A DNA stretch of 64,000 nucleotides. It comes from Anthoceros angustus (Eukaryota > Streptophyta > Anthocerotopsida > Anthocerotales > Anthocerotaceae). The notes below the pieces were generated by a model. It ran no database searches, had not been told where the DNA came from, and was given only the letters and a program-made list of their open reading frames with translations. Positions 52,223 through 62,372 of this stretch are shown piece after piece. Position 1 is the stretch's first letter. Every line of letters starts with the position of its first letter. The stretch spans positions 310,001 to 374,000 of the forward strand of contig MU008160.1 of assembly GCA_010909165.1 (NCBI GenBank), read 5' to 3'. Both the position numbers and the translations under genes were made by a program.

Positions 52223-53425
52223 CTATTCTGAGTGGATCAGGGAGCTGGGACGAATGACAGCACCATCGAAATAAAGCCCACCCTTCCACTGGTTGGATTT
52301 TGTTTCCGACAGGACAGCCTCCAGCTCCACCACCGCTTGTCCCGGAGATACCGTGAATTGCCCGATATCGCACTCCAGCCATCGACCATCAGCCTGACGT
52401 AGCTTCACCACATTGTCAGCGACAGCTCTCTCGGTACTTACATCAGCCTGGGGTTGCTTCACCTCATTGTCAGCTACAGCTGTTTCATCAATTTCATCAG
52501 CAACAGCTTTTCCATCACGTTTATGAGCAACAGCTTTTTCATCACTTCCATCAGCCTGAGGTAGTTTCACCACATTGCCAGCAACAGCTCTCTCATCACT
52601 TTCATCAGCCTGAGGTTGCTTCACCTCCTTGTCAGCAACATCTCTTTCATCACTTTCAAGAGCCTGAGGTTGCTCCACCTCATTGTCAGCAACATCTCTT
52701 TCATCAATTTCATCAGCCTGAGGTAGCTTCACAAGATTGTCAGCAACAGCTCTTTCATCACTTTCATCAGCCTGAGATACCTTCACCACATTGTCAGCAA
52801 AGAAACTTTCATCAATTTCATCCTCAGGAAGCGGTGCACGCAGATACCCTCTAGTCTCGATGTTCAGGCCATGGTTGTCTTTTAGGCTCAGTGTGACCCT
52901 GTGCTCATCCCAACCTAGCCAGTTGTCTGCAAAGGAAATCCTCAGGGACACAGTGTAAGTTCCAGGGGGCAGAGAGACGCGGATCTTGGACGAGACATCC
53001 AACCAGCACACCTGCCCCAAAAAGGCCGCCTGCTCGAATCTGGAGCCTCCTATTTCCGGTTCCGAGCTCGGTAGCCAGCTCCAGTACAACGGATTAGAGC
53101 CCCAAGCTATGGTAAACGAACTTGCCGACACTGCGCGGCACACGCCACCGGTAGCTGCGTCGATCGAGTAAGCCGCTTTGCCGTCATCCAGCAGAACGCC
53201 AGCACACAGCCGTTCGAACAGCTCCTTCTTCGTCGAGTACTGCAAGGTGGGATCTGGACCTTCGAGAATTGATTGTAGGTCCGTCTTCCAGTTTGCAGGC
53301 AACCGTCGCTCCCACGCCTCATCATCAGACTCCGCCGGTGAGGAACTCGATGGAGGATGCGGTGAAGATTGCGAATTGCAGCAGTTCAGCTTCTCGCCAA
53401 CGATCGGCTTGGGATCTGTCGCCAT
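52223..53425 (-). CDS. PP2/Nictaba-type lectin with inserted 18-aa repeats
   Basis: A single exon of 400 codons. Residues 45–200 follow the phloem protein 2 (Nictaba) lectin domain: LPANWKTDLQSI, KKELFERLC, DGKAAYSIDAATGGVCRAVS, FTIAWGSNPLYWSWLP, VCWLDVSSKIRVSLPPGTYT. The domain resumes at about 345 with GRWLECDIGQFTVSPG and QWKGGLYFDGAVIRP. Between these lie about eight units of an 18-residue repeat (consensus ADESDERAVADNVVKLPQ), which lengthen the domain by some 140 residues. PP2 lectins bind N-acetylglucosamine-type or high-mannose glycans and occur in phloem and in stress responses. Most plant relatives have an N-terminal F-box. None is seen here, only a Ser/Pro-rich stretch before the LPANW block. 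Confidence 0.85.
   Translation of the reverse strand: MATDPKPIVGEKLNCCNSQSSPHPPSSSSPAESDDEAWERRLPANWKTDLQSILEGPDPTLQYSTKKELFERLCAGVLLDDGKAAYSIDAATGGVCRAVSASSFTIAWGSNPLYWSWLPSSEPEIGGSRFEQAAFLGQVCWLDVSSKIRVSLPPGTYTVSLRISFADNWLGWDEHRVTLSLKDNHGLNIETRGYLRAPLPEDEIDESFFADNVVKVSQADESDERAVADNLVKLPQADEIDERDVADNEVEQPQALESDERDVADKEVKQPQADESDERAVAGNVVKLPQADGSDEKAVAHKRDGKAVADEIDETAVADNEVKQPQADVSTERAVADNVVKLRQADGRWLECDIGQFTVSPGQAVVELEAVLSETKSNQWKGGLYFDGAVIRPSSLIHSE
52405..52835 (-). repeat. In-frame 54-base coding minisatellite
   Basis: About eight tandem 54-base units inside the PP2 gene. Plus-strand phrases such as CATCAGCCTGAGGTTGCTTC and ACCACATTGTCAGCAACAGC recur. One unit is rearranged (AHKRDGKAVAD). 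No stop codons occur. Confidence 0.85.
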
Positions 53426-55744
53426 CGCGTGAAGGAGGAGAGCTTATTGCTTGGCCTGGTTGCGAGAGCTTGCTGCTTGGCCTGGTTGCATTGCCTTCTT
53501 GGTTCTTTCAAGACATCTGTGACTGGAAAGACAGAGATCTAGACTTAGGGATTGTCGCCATCGGGACCATCGATATGAAGAATGCCATGTGGCGACCAAG
53601 TTGTGACTGTCAGAGGACAGGTGCCACTCCTGAATTTGGCAGGACGTATAGGATTTCTACTGGGATTGCCTACAGCTGGATCACTAACAGAGTAGAATCC
53701 TGAATATTGTGGAGCCTGCTCGCGGGTTAGGTGTGAAGCACCTTGCCTGTCCTCTCTTCGAGGACTGATCCGGACAAAGGAGTTCTTTGGAACTGTCATC
53801 CTTTCGAGGGCGGCGGATCAGGGCTTGGATGGCGTGCCGCCCAACCCCAGCCTCATGGCCCTTGGGGGCCACCTGTTCTAAACATCAGGCCCTCGTCCCC
53901 GAAGGATTCCTCCAGATCAAATCCCATGTGGGACTTCCATGGATACTTTGCAGTCTCTAAAACAAAAGGCACCTTGCTTCAAATTAGATTTCGTAGCGAG
54001 CACGGCTGACTTCTAGCAGCTGGGCATCCTTGGCTTGGAATGGCCGCAGGAAGGATGATTGTAGGTGGCATGTAGGTAAGCGTCTCGATTGCCCTGACGA
54101 GAAGAATCCATGGCCAGATGAGATTGCACAAAGTACCAGCCATCCGCAAAAGCTAGAATAGCCAGAGAAAATGTTTGAGCATTGGTGAAGCGTTCTAAAG
54201 TTCTAGAAAAATCGCCTGGCATATATTGTCGGACTGGCCTACGGGCGTAGATTGCAGTGGTTGGTTTGGGCGGGAGATATGCCCACTGTATGGTATGCAT
54301 CATATCGTGTGCATGTGTGGCAGGATCCGCTAAGGATGGAATAGCATGAGAATGTTTTGGAAGTCGTGGTACGGGTTTGTTGTAGTGTGTGCATAGTGTC
54401 TGACCGACTGTTGGATAGCATAGGGGTAGGCAACTGCCGGGTGGACATGTATGCAGGATGTGGTGACATGGAGTGCCCTGATATCAGGATGTGCAAAATG
54501 TAATGCAGTGAGGGATACGGGCCATGGTCTTGACAGCATGAGCAGAAAAATGTGGTGGCGTGGGATGCCCGGATACCGTGGTATGTAGCATGTGGTGAAC
54601 TGAAAGATGCACGCCAGGTTTCTGGCAGCACGGCCACAAGGGACGCGGTGGCATGGACTACCCTGATATCTTGTGATGCACGGCGAGGTGCCTGTCCCGA
54701 GCTGAATGGAGCATGAGGATGTGGTGAACCTGGTATGTGGTGAACACTGATATCTGTGTATGCCCAACCTGCCTTGTGTTCAAGGTTGTGGGAGCCTGTT
54801 ATGTCAGAAATGAAGGCCCTGTGAGGCTGTTGGATTACTGAAATTCCTGGTGCAGATTCTTAGTCTTGTATGAACTACCCTGATATCATAGCAGACTTTG
54901 GACCGGGTGAGTGCAGGCTTCTGTCCAGTCTGTACTGATGCTTCTTGGTGTATGTCCTTTCATACATGTCTCTATACAGATTGCTGTGTGTGAAGGACTT
55001 GTATGGAAAAAGGTAAACTGAAAGATGCACGCCGTGTTTCGAAACACAATGGATGTACTCTTGTTCATAATATTGTGGCTAGCTACCAGCTGATCAGTAG
55101 TCAGCATCGTTCTCTGTTTGCAGGAGTCAGTTCAGGTGGCAGCGATGTCTTGGCTGCTGTCATAGCAGTGATGGACTTGCCAGATAGGGGTGTAGAGCCC
55201 ATCGGCAAGCACCTGAGCATGGGCATTCTGATTGGGGGGTCTTGCAGAAGGGCAGCTGCATTTAGAGATGCTGGATGGAGGACTGATCGATACGATGCTG
55301 GCTGGCACCTTCTGACAACCGTGAAGGTGTGTAACTGCATCGCCTGATTGTGGGATAGGTTTAGGAGGTGCCCAGACACGGAGGTCAATTTGAACAGGAG
55401 GGCCTTCCGTGACTATATTTTGCACTGGACTAGGACTCTGATCTGTATACATTCATGGCCCATGTGGTGAACTGAAAAGTGCAGAAGTGTGAGAAATGCA
55501 TAAGTGCACATGTTTGACAGGTTCGGGTTGTTGCGTAGGTATTCCTAAACAAAGTCCTGGCCAAAGAGCGTTTTCGCGGCTAGATGACGAAAATGTTTTT
55601 CCGCCTACACAGGTATTTCTGAATGTTTGGCACTACGTGGCGCTGGTTAGCCCAAGCAGCCATGCTGGGCCTTCCCTTTGGCGTGCGAGTTGTGACAACG
55701 TGCTAGGGCTCCTACATATCGTAGTATCACCTCCCATTGTGGCG
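53426..55744. other. Intergenic region with diverged repeats
   Basis: No gene is recognised. 54460–54900 holds diverged copies of a unit with GGTGGCATGGACTACCCTGA followed by TATC, at a period of about 80–90 bases. The phrase AACTGAAAGATGCACGCC recurs at 54597 and 55016 and in part at 55470. Confidence 0.45.
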
Positions 55745-57004
55745 ATGGCGGCTGCAGCCCCATCCGTCCTCACGATCCACCAGCTGCACCTTTTACGCTG
55801 GAGCGCCCGCTCCACTGAAGGTACATGGCTTCAAGCTGCTTTGTTACAAGAGCTTCTGTTGCTTGCTGTTCGCCAATGCTGGATGCATTTGACTCGCGTG
55901 GATTGCGTTCATCAGCGGAGCTGCATTTCCTCTTCGGTGTAGCTCTTTTTGGCAATGTTGCTGCGCTTCTAAATTCAGATGAACTAGTTCCAGTGGTGGC
56001 AAATGTTGTTCGTTCTGAGCCAGAGTGGCAGCTTGGTGGGGAGAGACATTCCGTAGGTCTGGTAGGGGGCACGAGATTGGGAGGGTTTTGCGGGAATGTG
56101 GAATGTCTAGTCTTCAAGTTCTGAAATGTGGGTGGAGCTAGGCAATCTCTGTCCTAGTGCTGTGATTGGTACCCTCTTATGCAATCAATTCTGTTGCAGG
56201 TTGGCCCTTACTCATCAATTGGAAATCGGGGCCAGGACCGCAGTGTCCAACAGGTCTAGCAAGGAATGCTGACTGCCCTCGGCCACATTGTGCGATGAGT
56301 CAATTCTCACGGAATCCTCGGCAGGTACCCTAAGTTTGCTCTCGCCTCCCTGGTGCAGGGAAGCTGTAGGGATGGGTTGGTGGTGGCGATGAGCCGTTGT
56401 AGCGTAACTGCCTTCCTGAGGAACGGGTGACTGCTCTTATGTTTTTTCGCGGATGTGATTGCTGCATTCCTGACTTCAGGATTTGACTCGTGTGTCGTCT
56501 AGCCTGAGAGACTGAGGTAGGTTCAGAGGTTTCAGTCCTTTGTCGACAGAATCGATTTCCTCCGCAATTCACTGGTAATGTGGTTGTCTATCGGTCTGTT
56601 CGCTGATAAGATCTCCTTTCTACTCAAGATCTTCTTGAGTGTTCCCTTGGTGGGTGATTCGCTGATGGAGTAGTTTGCAGTGGTTGGTTAGCTTACCTCT
56701 TTCCTGGGCTCTGCAGGTTTTAGCAAAGGGAGTAGCCCGGCGCATGCTCTATGAGGAATCAGACTCTTATGTGCTCATCGAACCGGGCCAGGAAGAGGTG
56801 TTCGTGAACTTAGAAGAGCTGCAGATTAGGCTAAAGCATTGGCTAGAGAATTGGCCAGGCAAGGAGCTGCCCTCAGATCTGGCCAGATTTGAGGCTGTAG
56901 ACGACGCTGTAGATTATCTCACAGACTCTGCATGTGAGCTGGATCTTGGTGGTGGTCGGGGTTCTATGCAATGGTTTCGTGTTCGCCTAGAAAACGAAGC
57001 CTGA
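55745..57004 (+). CDS. CRR7: CRR7, assembly/stability factor of plastid NDH complex
   Basis: The last exon (from about 56724, or 56717, to 57004) encodes the CRR7 domain: SYVLIEPGQEEVFVNLEELQ, LKHWLENWPGKELPSDLARF, DDAVDYLTDSACELDLGG and SMQWFRVRLENEA. CRR7 is a stromal protein needed for building subcomplex A of the chloroplast NDH complex. The 5' part is tentative: an exon at 55745–55820 (MAAAAPSVLTIHQL, transit-like) and a 54-base exon at 56200–56253, joined to an acceptor at 56723, keep phase (136 residues, or 118 if the 54-base exon is skipped). The domain assignment is firm; the start is not. Confidence 0.75.
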
Positions 57005-57616
57005 TAGGCATATTTGCCAAATGCAATGCAGTATGATGCTTTCTTCCTCTGGGGAACATCTGGCAGGACACTTTCAGTCTCTTCACTGTGTTTGATTTTG
57101 ATCTTCTTCCTGTCACTCCACTGTATGTCTTTATCCTGGGTGTGAAGACCATAAACTCATGAATCAGGTACTTCCCTGAATGTGTATCATTGCGATGGTA
57201 TAATCCAGTATAAGCTTAGTATGCGAAGGTCTGAAACTTTGTGTGAATATCGGCCTGTCCAAGCGAGCAATGATACTGAGATCATCCTCAACCAGCTTCC
57301 TGATGTTTCCTTTTGTGCTGCTGCAGTCGTAGATGACGGAGCTACTTGGGGAGCAGCTGCATCTTCATGTTCCTGCCCATGTTAGAATGACCTGGTACAT
57401 CCTCTGTGGCTTACAGGCATCTCGCAATAGCTCAGGTGGGTTCCTGTTTCTGCGGCTTTGTTCTGTTCTGCTCTGTTTCTTTCCCCGTCACTACGTTTTC
57501 AGGAGCAGACAATGCCTCCTCCCCAGTTCCAATGACTAACTTAATTTTACTTTGTGTCAGGGGACAAGAGGTGATCTGTGGCTGAATTGCTGCTCTCGAG
57601 TTACCCTCGAGTTACC

Positions 57617-58666
57617 ATGGACAAACTGTGGGATGCTCATGTCAGGGGTGAACCAATCAAAATGTTCACTGCCAACTATTATGCAGCATGTGCTGCTGGG
57701 GGAATGCTATCAACTGGTGCCACGCACCTGTTAATAACGCCCCTTGATGTGCTGAAGGTCAACATGCAGGTTTGTTGGCCGCGTTTCTTGTTCTTTGAGG
57801 CTCCTTACGTTCGCAGCAGTAGGGTGTTGGGAAGGTCAATTGTTAACAACTTGTCGATCTCTGGCCAGGTAAATCCCCTGAAGTACAACAGCACTCGCAC
57901 GGGTCTGGGAACTTTATGGCGGGAGCAAGGAATGCCGGGGCTCTGGAGGGGTTGGGGCGGGAAGCTGTGTGGCTACAGTGTGCAGGGTGCTTGTAAGTTT
58001 GGGTTCTATGAATACTTCAAGAAACTGTATTGTGATGTTGTGGGCCCGGTGAACGTGGAACGTCGCAAAACTCCCATCTACATGGCTGCCAGTGCTTCAG
58101 CAACACTCATTGCTGATGTTACATTGTGCCCCTTTGAGGCTGTCAAAGTGCGCGTGCAGACCAGGCCAGGCTACGCCAAGGGGTTGCTCGACGGGTTCCC
58201 AAGAATGTTCAGGTCTGAAGGCATCCTTTCATTTTACAAAGGGCTTGTGCCCCTGTGGGGTCGGAACTTGCCCTTTGCCATGATCATGTTTTCTTCCTTC
58301 GAGCACTCGGTGGATCTCCTGTACACCAAGGTTGTGAGGGTGCCCAGAACGGACTGCTCAAAAGGCACGCAGCTAGGGGTGACATGTGTGGCTGGTTACA
58401 TGTCGGGTATCATGGGAACAATTGTGTCAAATCCTGCTGACAACATCGTCACATATATGTACAAGACCAAGACTCCAGCAACGTTTTCTCAGGCGGCCAA
58501 GGATATTGGGCTGGTTGGACTCTTCACTAGAAGTCTACCTTTGCGGATGATGATAGTCGGGCCCATCGTCGCAAGCCAGTGGTTTGCATATGACACACTG
58601 AAGGTGCTTCTAGGCTTGCCTACCAGTGGCGGGGTCGACCATCATCTGAAGGCATCAGGGGAATAG
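57617..58666 (+). CDS. Mitochondrial phosphate carrier (MPT1-like)
   Basis: Two exons, 57617–57769 and 57869–58666, give 316 residues. The three mitochondrial-carrier repeats are visible, each with its signature: PLDVLKVNMQ, PFEAVKVRVQ and a weaker PADNIVTYMY. Phosphate-carrier blocks include ATHLLITPLDVLK, LWRGWGGKLCGYSVQGACKFG, FYEYFKKLY, GLVPLWGRNLPFAMIMF, CSKGTQLGVTCVAGY and GLFTRSLPLRMMIVGP. It imports phosphate into the mitochondrial matrix with protons. The start MDKLWDAHVRGEPI fits the short N-terminus of the plant MPT1 class (no cleaved presequence). The 99-base intron is open in frame, so an unspliced transcript would code for 33 extra residues. Confidence 0.93.
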   Translation: MDKLWDAHVRGEPIKMFTANYYAACAAGGMLSTGATHLLITPLDVLKVNMQVCWPRFLFFEAPYVRSSRVLGRSIVNNLSISGQVNPLKYNSTRTGLGTLWREQGMPGLWRGWGGKLCGYSVQGACKFGFYEYFKKLYCDVVGPVNVERRKTPIYMAASASATLIADVTLCPFEAVKVRVQTRPGYAKGLLDGFPRMFRSEGILSFYKGLVPLWGRNLPFAMIMFSSFEHSVDLLYTKVVRVPRTDCSKGTQLGVTCVAGYMSGIMGTIVSNPADNIVTYMYKTKTPATFSQAAKDIGLVGLFTRSLPLRMMIVGPIVASQWFAYDTLKVLLGLPTSGGVDHHLKASGE

Positions 58667-59149
58667 CATGGGAATAGTTCGGTCTGGCATCCGGCCGTCC
58701 AATTCGTTGGAATGCTCTATGGGTTAGCTCAAGTTCTGAGATCCAGATCAACGGGAGTTCCCATTCTGCCAAATAGGATCAACGGGAGTTCCCATTCTGC
58801 CAAATAGCAACCAATTTTAAGGTAGTACGCTTATTCTCGAGTTCTCAAACGTTCGTCCTCCCACCGCCTTGGGAAGGGATGGCGCCAATACGGATGCCTT
58901 TCATGGATGTAGTGGAAGGCATGAATTGGCTGTTAATCTGCTAGTGCGAGTTTTCACGTCCTAGAGTAGACAGTAGAACCCAAACTTCTACTAGAAGAAT
59001 TAAAATTTCGAACTTGAAATTGACAGTGAGGAAGCGTGGAAAGCTTCCAAAAGGTGTGAACACGACTGTCGCAAAACTTCCGCAACAATCAGGAAAGCCT
59101 CAAACAGGCCAGGTACCTACATCGTCCAACAGGGGCAAGGAACACATCT
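58667..59149. other. Convergent interval
   Basis: 3' regions of the phosphate carrier and the GST gene. It contains a perfect 33-base duplication (about 58743–58805) around GATCAACGGGAGTTCCCATT and CTGCCAAATAG. Confidence 0.6.
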
Positions 59150-59800
59150 TCAAGCCTTGGGAGCGTCCGGTTGGTTCTTAGGTACAGAGTCGCGCACTTC
59201 AGGAAGCTCATACAAGGCCTGCGCAATGCGCGTCAGTGTCGGAAAGTGACTCATGTCCACCCCAAACCGCTCTGCAGTGGCCAGCTGAGGAATCAGTACA
59301 ACATCCGCCAGAGTAAGCTCGTCTCCGAAGCAATACTTCCCTGCAGACAGTCGCACAATCTCCTCCAGGGCCTTGAACCCGGTACTGATCCAATGCCGGT
59401 TCCAGCGCAGCCGCTCCTCAACCCCAAGCTTCTCCTCCACCCATCGTCCAACCCGCAGATTCTGCAGCGGCTGGATCCCGCTGGAAACCACCGCGACCGC
59501 CTGCCTCACACCCGCCCGCGCTTTCGGATCCCGGGGAAGCAGCGGCCTGGCATCCGGGTACCGCTCCTCCAGAAACTCCAGAATGGCGATGGAGTCGGTG
59601 ATGGCAGCTCCCTCCACCTCCAACACCGGCACCATCCCCAGAGGATTGAGCTTGGCGAAATCATCGCGGAACTGCTCCCCGGTCACGATGTTCACGGCCC
59701 GGTACTCGTACTCCAGGCCCTTGAACGCCAAGGCTAGCCGCGCCCGCCATGCGCACGAGCTCTGCCAGAAGGCATGCAACACTAGCGTCTCTTCCGCCAT
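59150..59800 (-). CDS. GSTZ: Zeta-class glutathione S-transferase / maleylacetoacetate isomerase
   Basis: A single open exon, 216 residues from ATG at 59800. The N-terminal thioredoxin-like domain has the zeta signature SSCAWR (active-site Ser-Ser-Cys) and later LNPLGMVPVLEVEG and ITDSIAILEFLEERYPD. The C-terminal helical domain has IQPLQNLRVGRWVEEKLG, WNRHWISTGFKALEEIV and YCFGDELTLADVVLIPQL. The enzyme isomerises maleylacetoacetate to fumarylacetoacetate in tyrosine breakdown. The length is normal. Flowering-plant zeta GST genes have many introns; this one has none. No targeting peptide is seen, and PKA at the C-terminus is not a clear peroxisome signal. Confidence 0.93.
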   Translation of the reverse strand: MAEETLVLHAFWQSSCAWRARLALAFKGLEYEYRAVNIVTGEQFRDDFAKLNPLGMVPVLEVEGAAITDSIAILEFLEERYPDARPLLPRDPKARAGVRQAVAVVSSGIQPLQNLRVGRWVEEKLGVEERLRWNRHWISTGFKALEEIVRLSAGKYCFGDELTLADVVLIPQLATAERFGVDMSHFPTLTRIAQALYELPEVRDSVPKNQPDAPKA

Positions 59801-60297
59801 GGACACGCACCAGGCTGTGTGATAATTATGTAATGCCGTTCAAGGTCGATATTCACTTACTACCTAGAAAGAGATTAGGTCCTAGATACGCTTTGGAGAA
59901 GATATGTACACAGGTTAGGTGTACGGTGTTCTCACCGAGTACCTTTCAAAAACTCTCTACAATTTTCTTTAGGAGCGGCGCAAATGTCAATTTAATTCAA
60001 AGTGGTCTCACGCATACAACTCTCCAAGTGGAGTCAAGCATGTCCCTAACTCAAGGACGACACCATAGACCACAAGCCATTACCCTTTCTTACTTAGTCA
60101 ATCCACCTGTCGGAGATTTGATAGTCGAGAATTCGGTTTATGTAATCCACTTGCCAGTGTACTGTTTTGATAGTCCAAGAATATTTCCATATCTAGGATT
60201 AGGGTTTGTTACAATAGGGTTTGCATGGAGTTCACATGAAATGTCTAGATCGGGACCTTGTTTGGTCATGCTTTGGGCTGGACAAGATGCTGCTTGC

Positions 60298-60485
60298 AGG
60301 GGATCCACCATTCATTGTGGGCACATATGTACTTCAAATGTCGAGATCCACCATTCATTGTGGGCACTTATATATTTACTTCAAATGTCAAGATCCACCA
60401 TTCATTGTGGGTACTTAAGTACTTCAAATGTTGAGATCTACCATTCACCGTGGGTACTTATGTACTTCAAATGTCGAGAATCACA
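60298..60485. repeat. 45-base tandem repeat, four copies
   Basis: Units of GATCCACCATTCATTGTGGG, a (C/T)ACTTATGTACTTCAAATGTC block and GA, four times with small changes and one indel. Confidence 0.85.
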
Positions 60486-60829
60486 AGTGAAAATCCTTAA
60501 CTGGCATGCGCACTATGTGAAATCCCTAAACCAATATCTGCACTGTGTGAAAAAGGATTTTTTAAAACAAGATCCAAAACAAAACCCTAAAGCAGTAGCA
60601 AAGCCAAGGAGGCCAAATGGCTCAGGTGCTCGTCTGGCACAAGTGAACGGGGCCCACAAAACTTATGATATATAGATGTACGGTCAAAGGTCGTATGTGT
60701 ATCCATAAAAGTATATATCATATATAAAACTTGGATTTTGTATCATAGAGAGGCGGAAGAAAAACTCAGTACTCAAATAGGATAATGTGCACGCCATATA
60801 GGTAAAGAGTTGAAGTTTATCGAATAGAA

Positions 60830-61050
60830 AGAGATCGCGTAAACTTCTCCACTGTAAAAAGGAGGAGAGAGACTTTATGTAGAAAGAAAAGAAATTAAAA
60901 AAATACATCTATACATCGCATAAACTCTTCCACTCTAAAAAGGAAGGGAGAGACTTTATGTAGAAAGAAAAAAAGATGGAAAAAATACATCTATACTGAA
61001 AATAAAAAAATCGAGGCACCAGGCCAAGGGGGACTAAACTCCTCTACTGT
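60830..61050. repeat. Dispersed repeat copy 3 with internal duplication
   Basis: The phrase AGGGAGAGACTTTATGTAGA, followed by AAGAAAA, occurs twice about 80 bases apart. The 3' part GCACCAGGCCAAGGGGGACT matches the 3' block of the repeats at 1084 and 28845. Confidence 0.5.
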
Positions 61051-61313
61051 AAACACTTTCGAGGTATATCAAGTATAAATTTTAATTTATTTTAATGTGT
61101 TTAGTATAGATAAGAGGATGTGATTAGAGATGGTGTTTGGTCATGATGAAGTGGATAGGTACACACGTTATGGATGTGTAAACCTAAAATCGCCATTCCA
61201 TCGGCGTGTCAAAGTAAAGTGGTTTCTCGAAGCTGATGTTTGGTAGATAGTACTTTTCCTGGTGGAGCGGAAATTGAGAAGCAGAGCAATCGGAGCATAG
61301 TTGCAGCGCGACC

Positions 61314-61674
61314 ATGGTGGCTGTCGCAACTCTTGTTGGCGGTGCGCTGGGGTTCGGTGCGCAGATTATTTCCAATGGCGTCCGGAAGCTTCCGTTGAGC
61401 AGACGTATGCATCCCTGCAGTATACCGCTGGATCTGGCTGATGCATTGGATGGTTTGGAGGTTTTGCTCGAGGAAGCTGGCCTCTAGGGTTTAGAGTACT
61501 GATCATCCCAGTGTTGCTTGCTCAGATCCATGGGAGCACGTTCTGGCATTCGGAGTGGGGGCCTACTTTGCAAATGCTGTGGTGAAGTGGGAAGACAGGG
61601 TGCAAGAACGCCTGGAGGAGGCACTTGAGGAAGCCAGGACTTCTAACAAGAGGCGGTTTCGCGGTACACACTAG
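61314..61674 (+). CDS. Small conserved membrane-type protein, 79 aa
   Basis: Two exons (61314–61404, 61526–61674), in phase across RHPWEHV. The N-terminus MVAVATLVGGALGFGAQIIS is hydrophobic, then NGVRKLPLSRHPWEHVLAFG, VGAYFANAVVKWEDRVQER and a charged tail EEALEEARTSNKRR. Short plant proteins with this layout (a glycine-rich hydrophobic N-terminus, a PWEH block and WED with a charged tail) are familiar to me as uncharacterised organelle-membrane proteins. I cannot name the function. Confidence 0.75.
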
Positions 61675-62372
61675 CTCTTACCCCAAGCCCTTGTGATTCC
61701 CTTTATTTCGTGGCTTAAACCGAAGGCTTATTATCCTCATTCGGCTCTGCTGCAGAGTTACAGCGGTAATCTGGCAGCTGAGTGATATGGTAGTCGAGGC
61801 AAGCATGGCTTGTGAGTAGATCCGCAACCAAGTTTGTCACGGAATTGGTGAAATAGCCTCACGCAGCCATGAATGCTCTCTTTGGACAGTGGAGGTGCCA
61901 GCCAAGCACATGGTTCTCAGTCACGTAGAAGATGCAGTGGGGCATCTGAACGGTTTTGTCGTGCGAGTGAGGGTTTTTGTGTGCAAGCTGCCGTGAAACT
62001 GAGCCTGAGCAAGCAACTGTCACTGCTTCTCCTTCTCGAAAGCCAGAGTCCCCACACACGCAGGAGACACACAGAGACATGACTGCCTCGGGTGCACATA
62101 TGTCGTCTTCTTCCGTCTCTCTGCGAAGATTGTGCCCTCTCATGCCATTTTTGGAATACTCGCTTCTATGGCCTCACGTTGTCTAGGGAGCCGCAGTTCT
62201 CGAAGGATGACCTGAAAATGAATAGAAAATCAATATTTAGGTGGCTTTGTGAACGGCACTGTGAGATTATTAGTCTTTCACTGCACTTTGCAACCTTAAC
62301 GGTAGCTTTCTAGCTTTCTTCTGTAGATTCTGGGCTGCCTAATGGATTCGTGTTGTCCAACACTGTGACCAG
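61675..62372. other. No firm gene; possible upstream exons of the edge gene
   Basis: Short frames only. A pyrimidine-rich stretch and acceptor-like AG sites at about 62320–62372 could precede the exon beginning near 62373. Confidence 0.35.

Larger units (their letters stand above)
59801..61313. other. Repeat-rich intergenic region
   Basis: No gene is recognised. A 308-codon plus frame at 59749–60675 overlaps the GST start antisense and passes through tandem repeats, so I do not accept it. Repeats inside are listed separately. Confidence 0.45.

Noticed and set aside
59749-60675. 308-codon plus frame
   Set aside because: It begins antisense to the GST gene and runs through AT-rich tandem repeats whose unit lacks stops.
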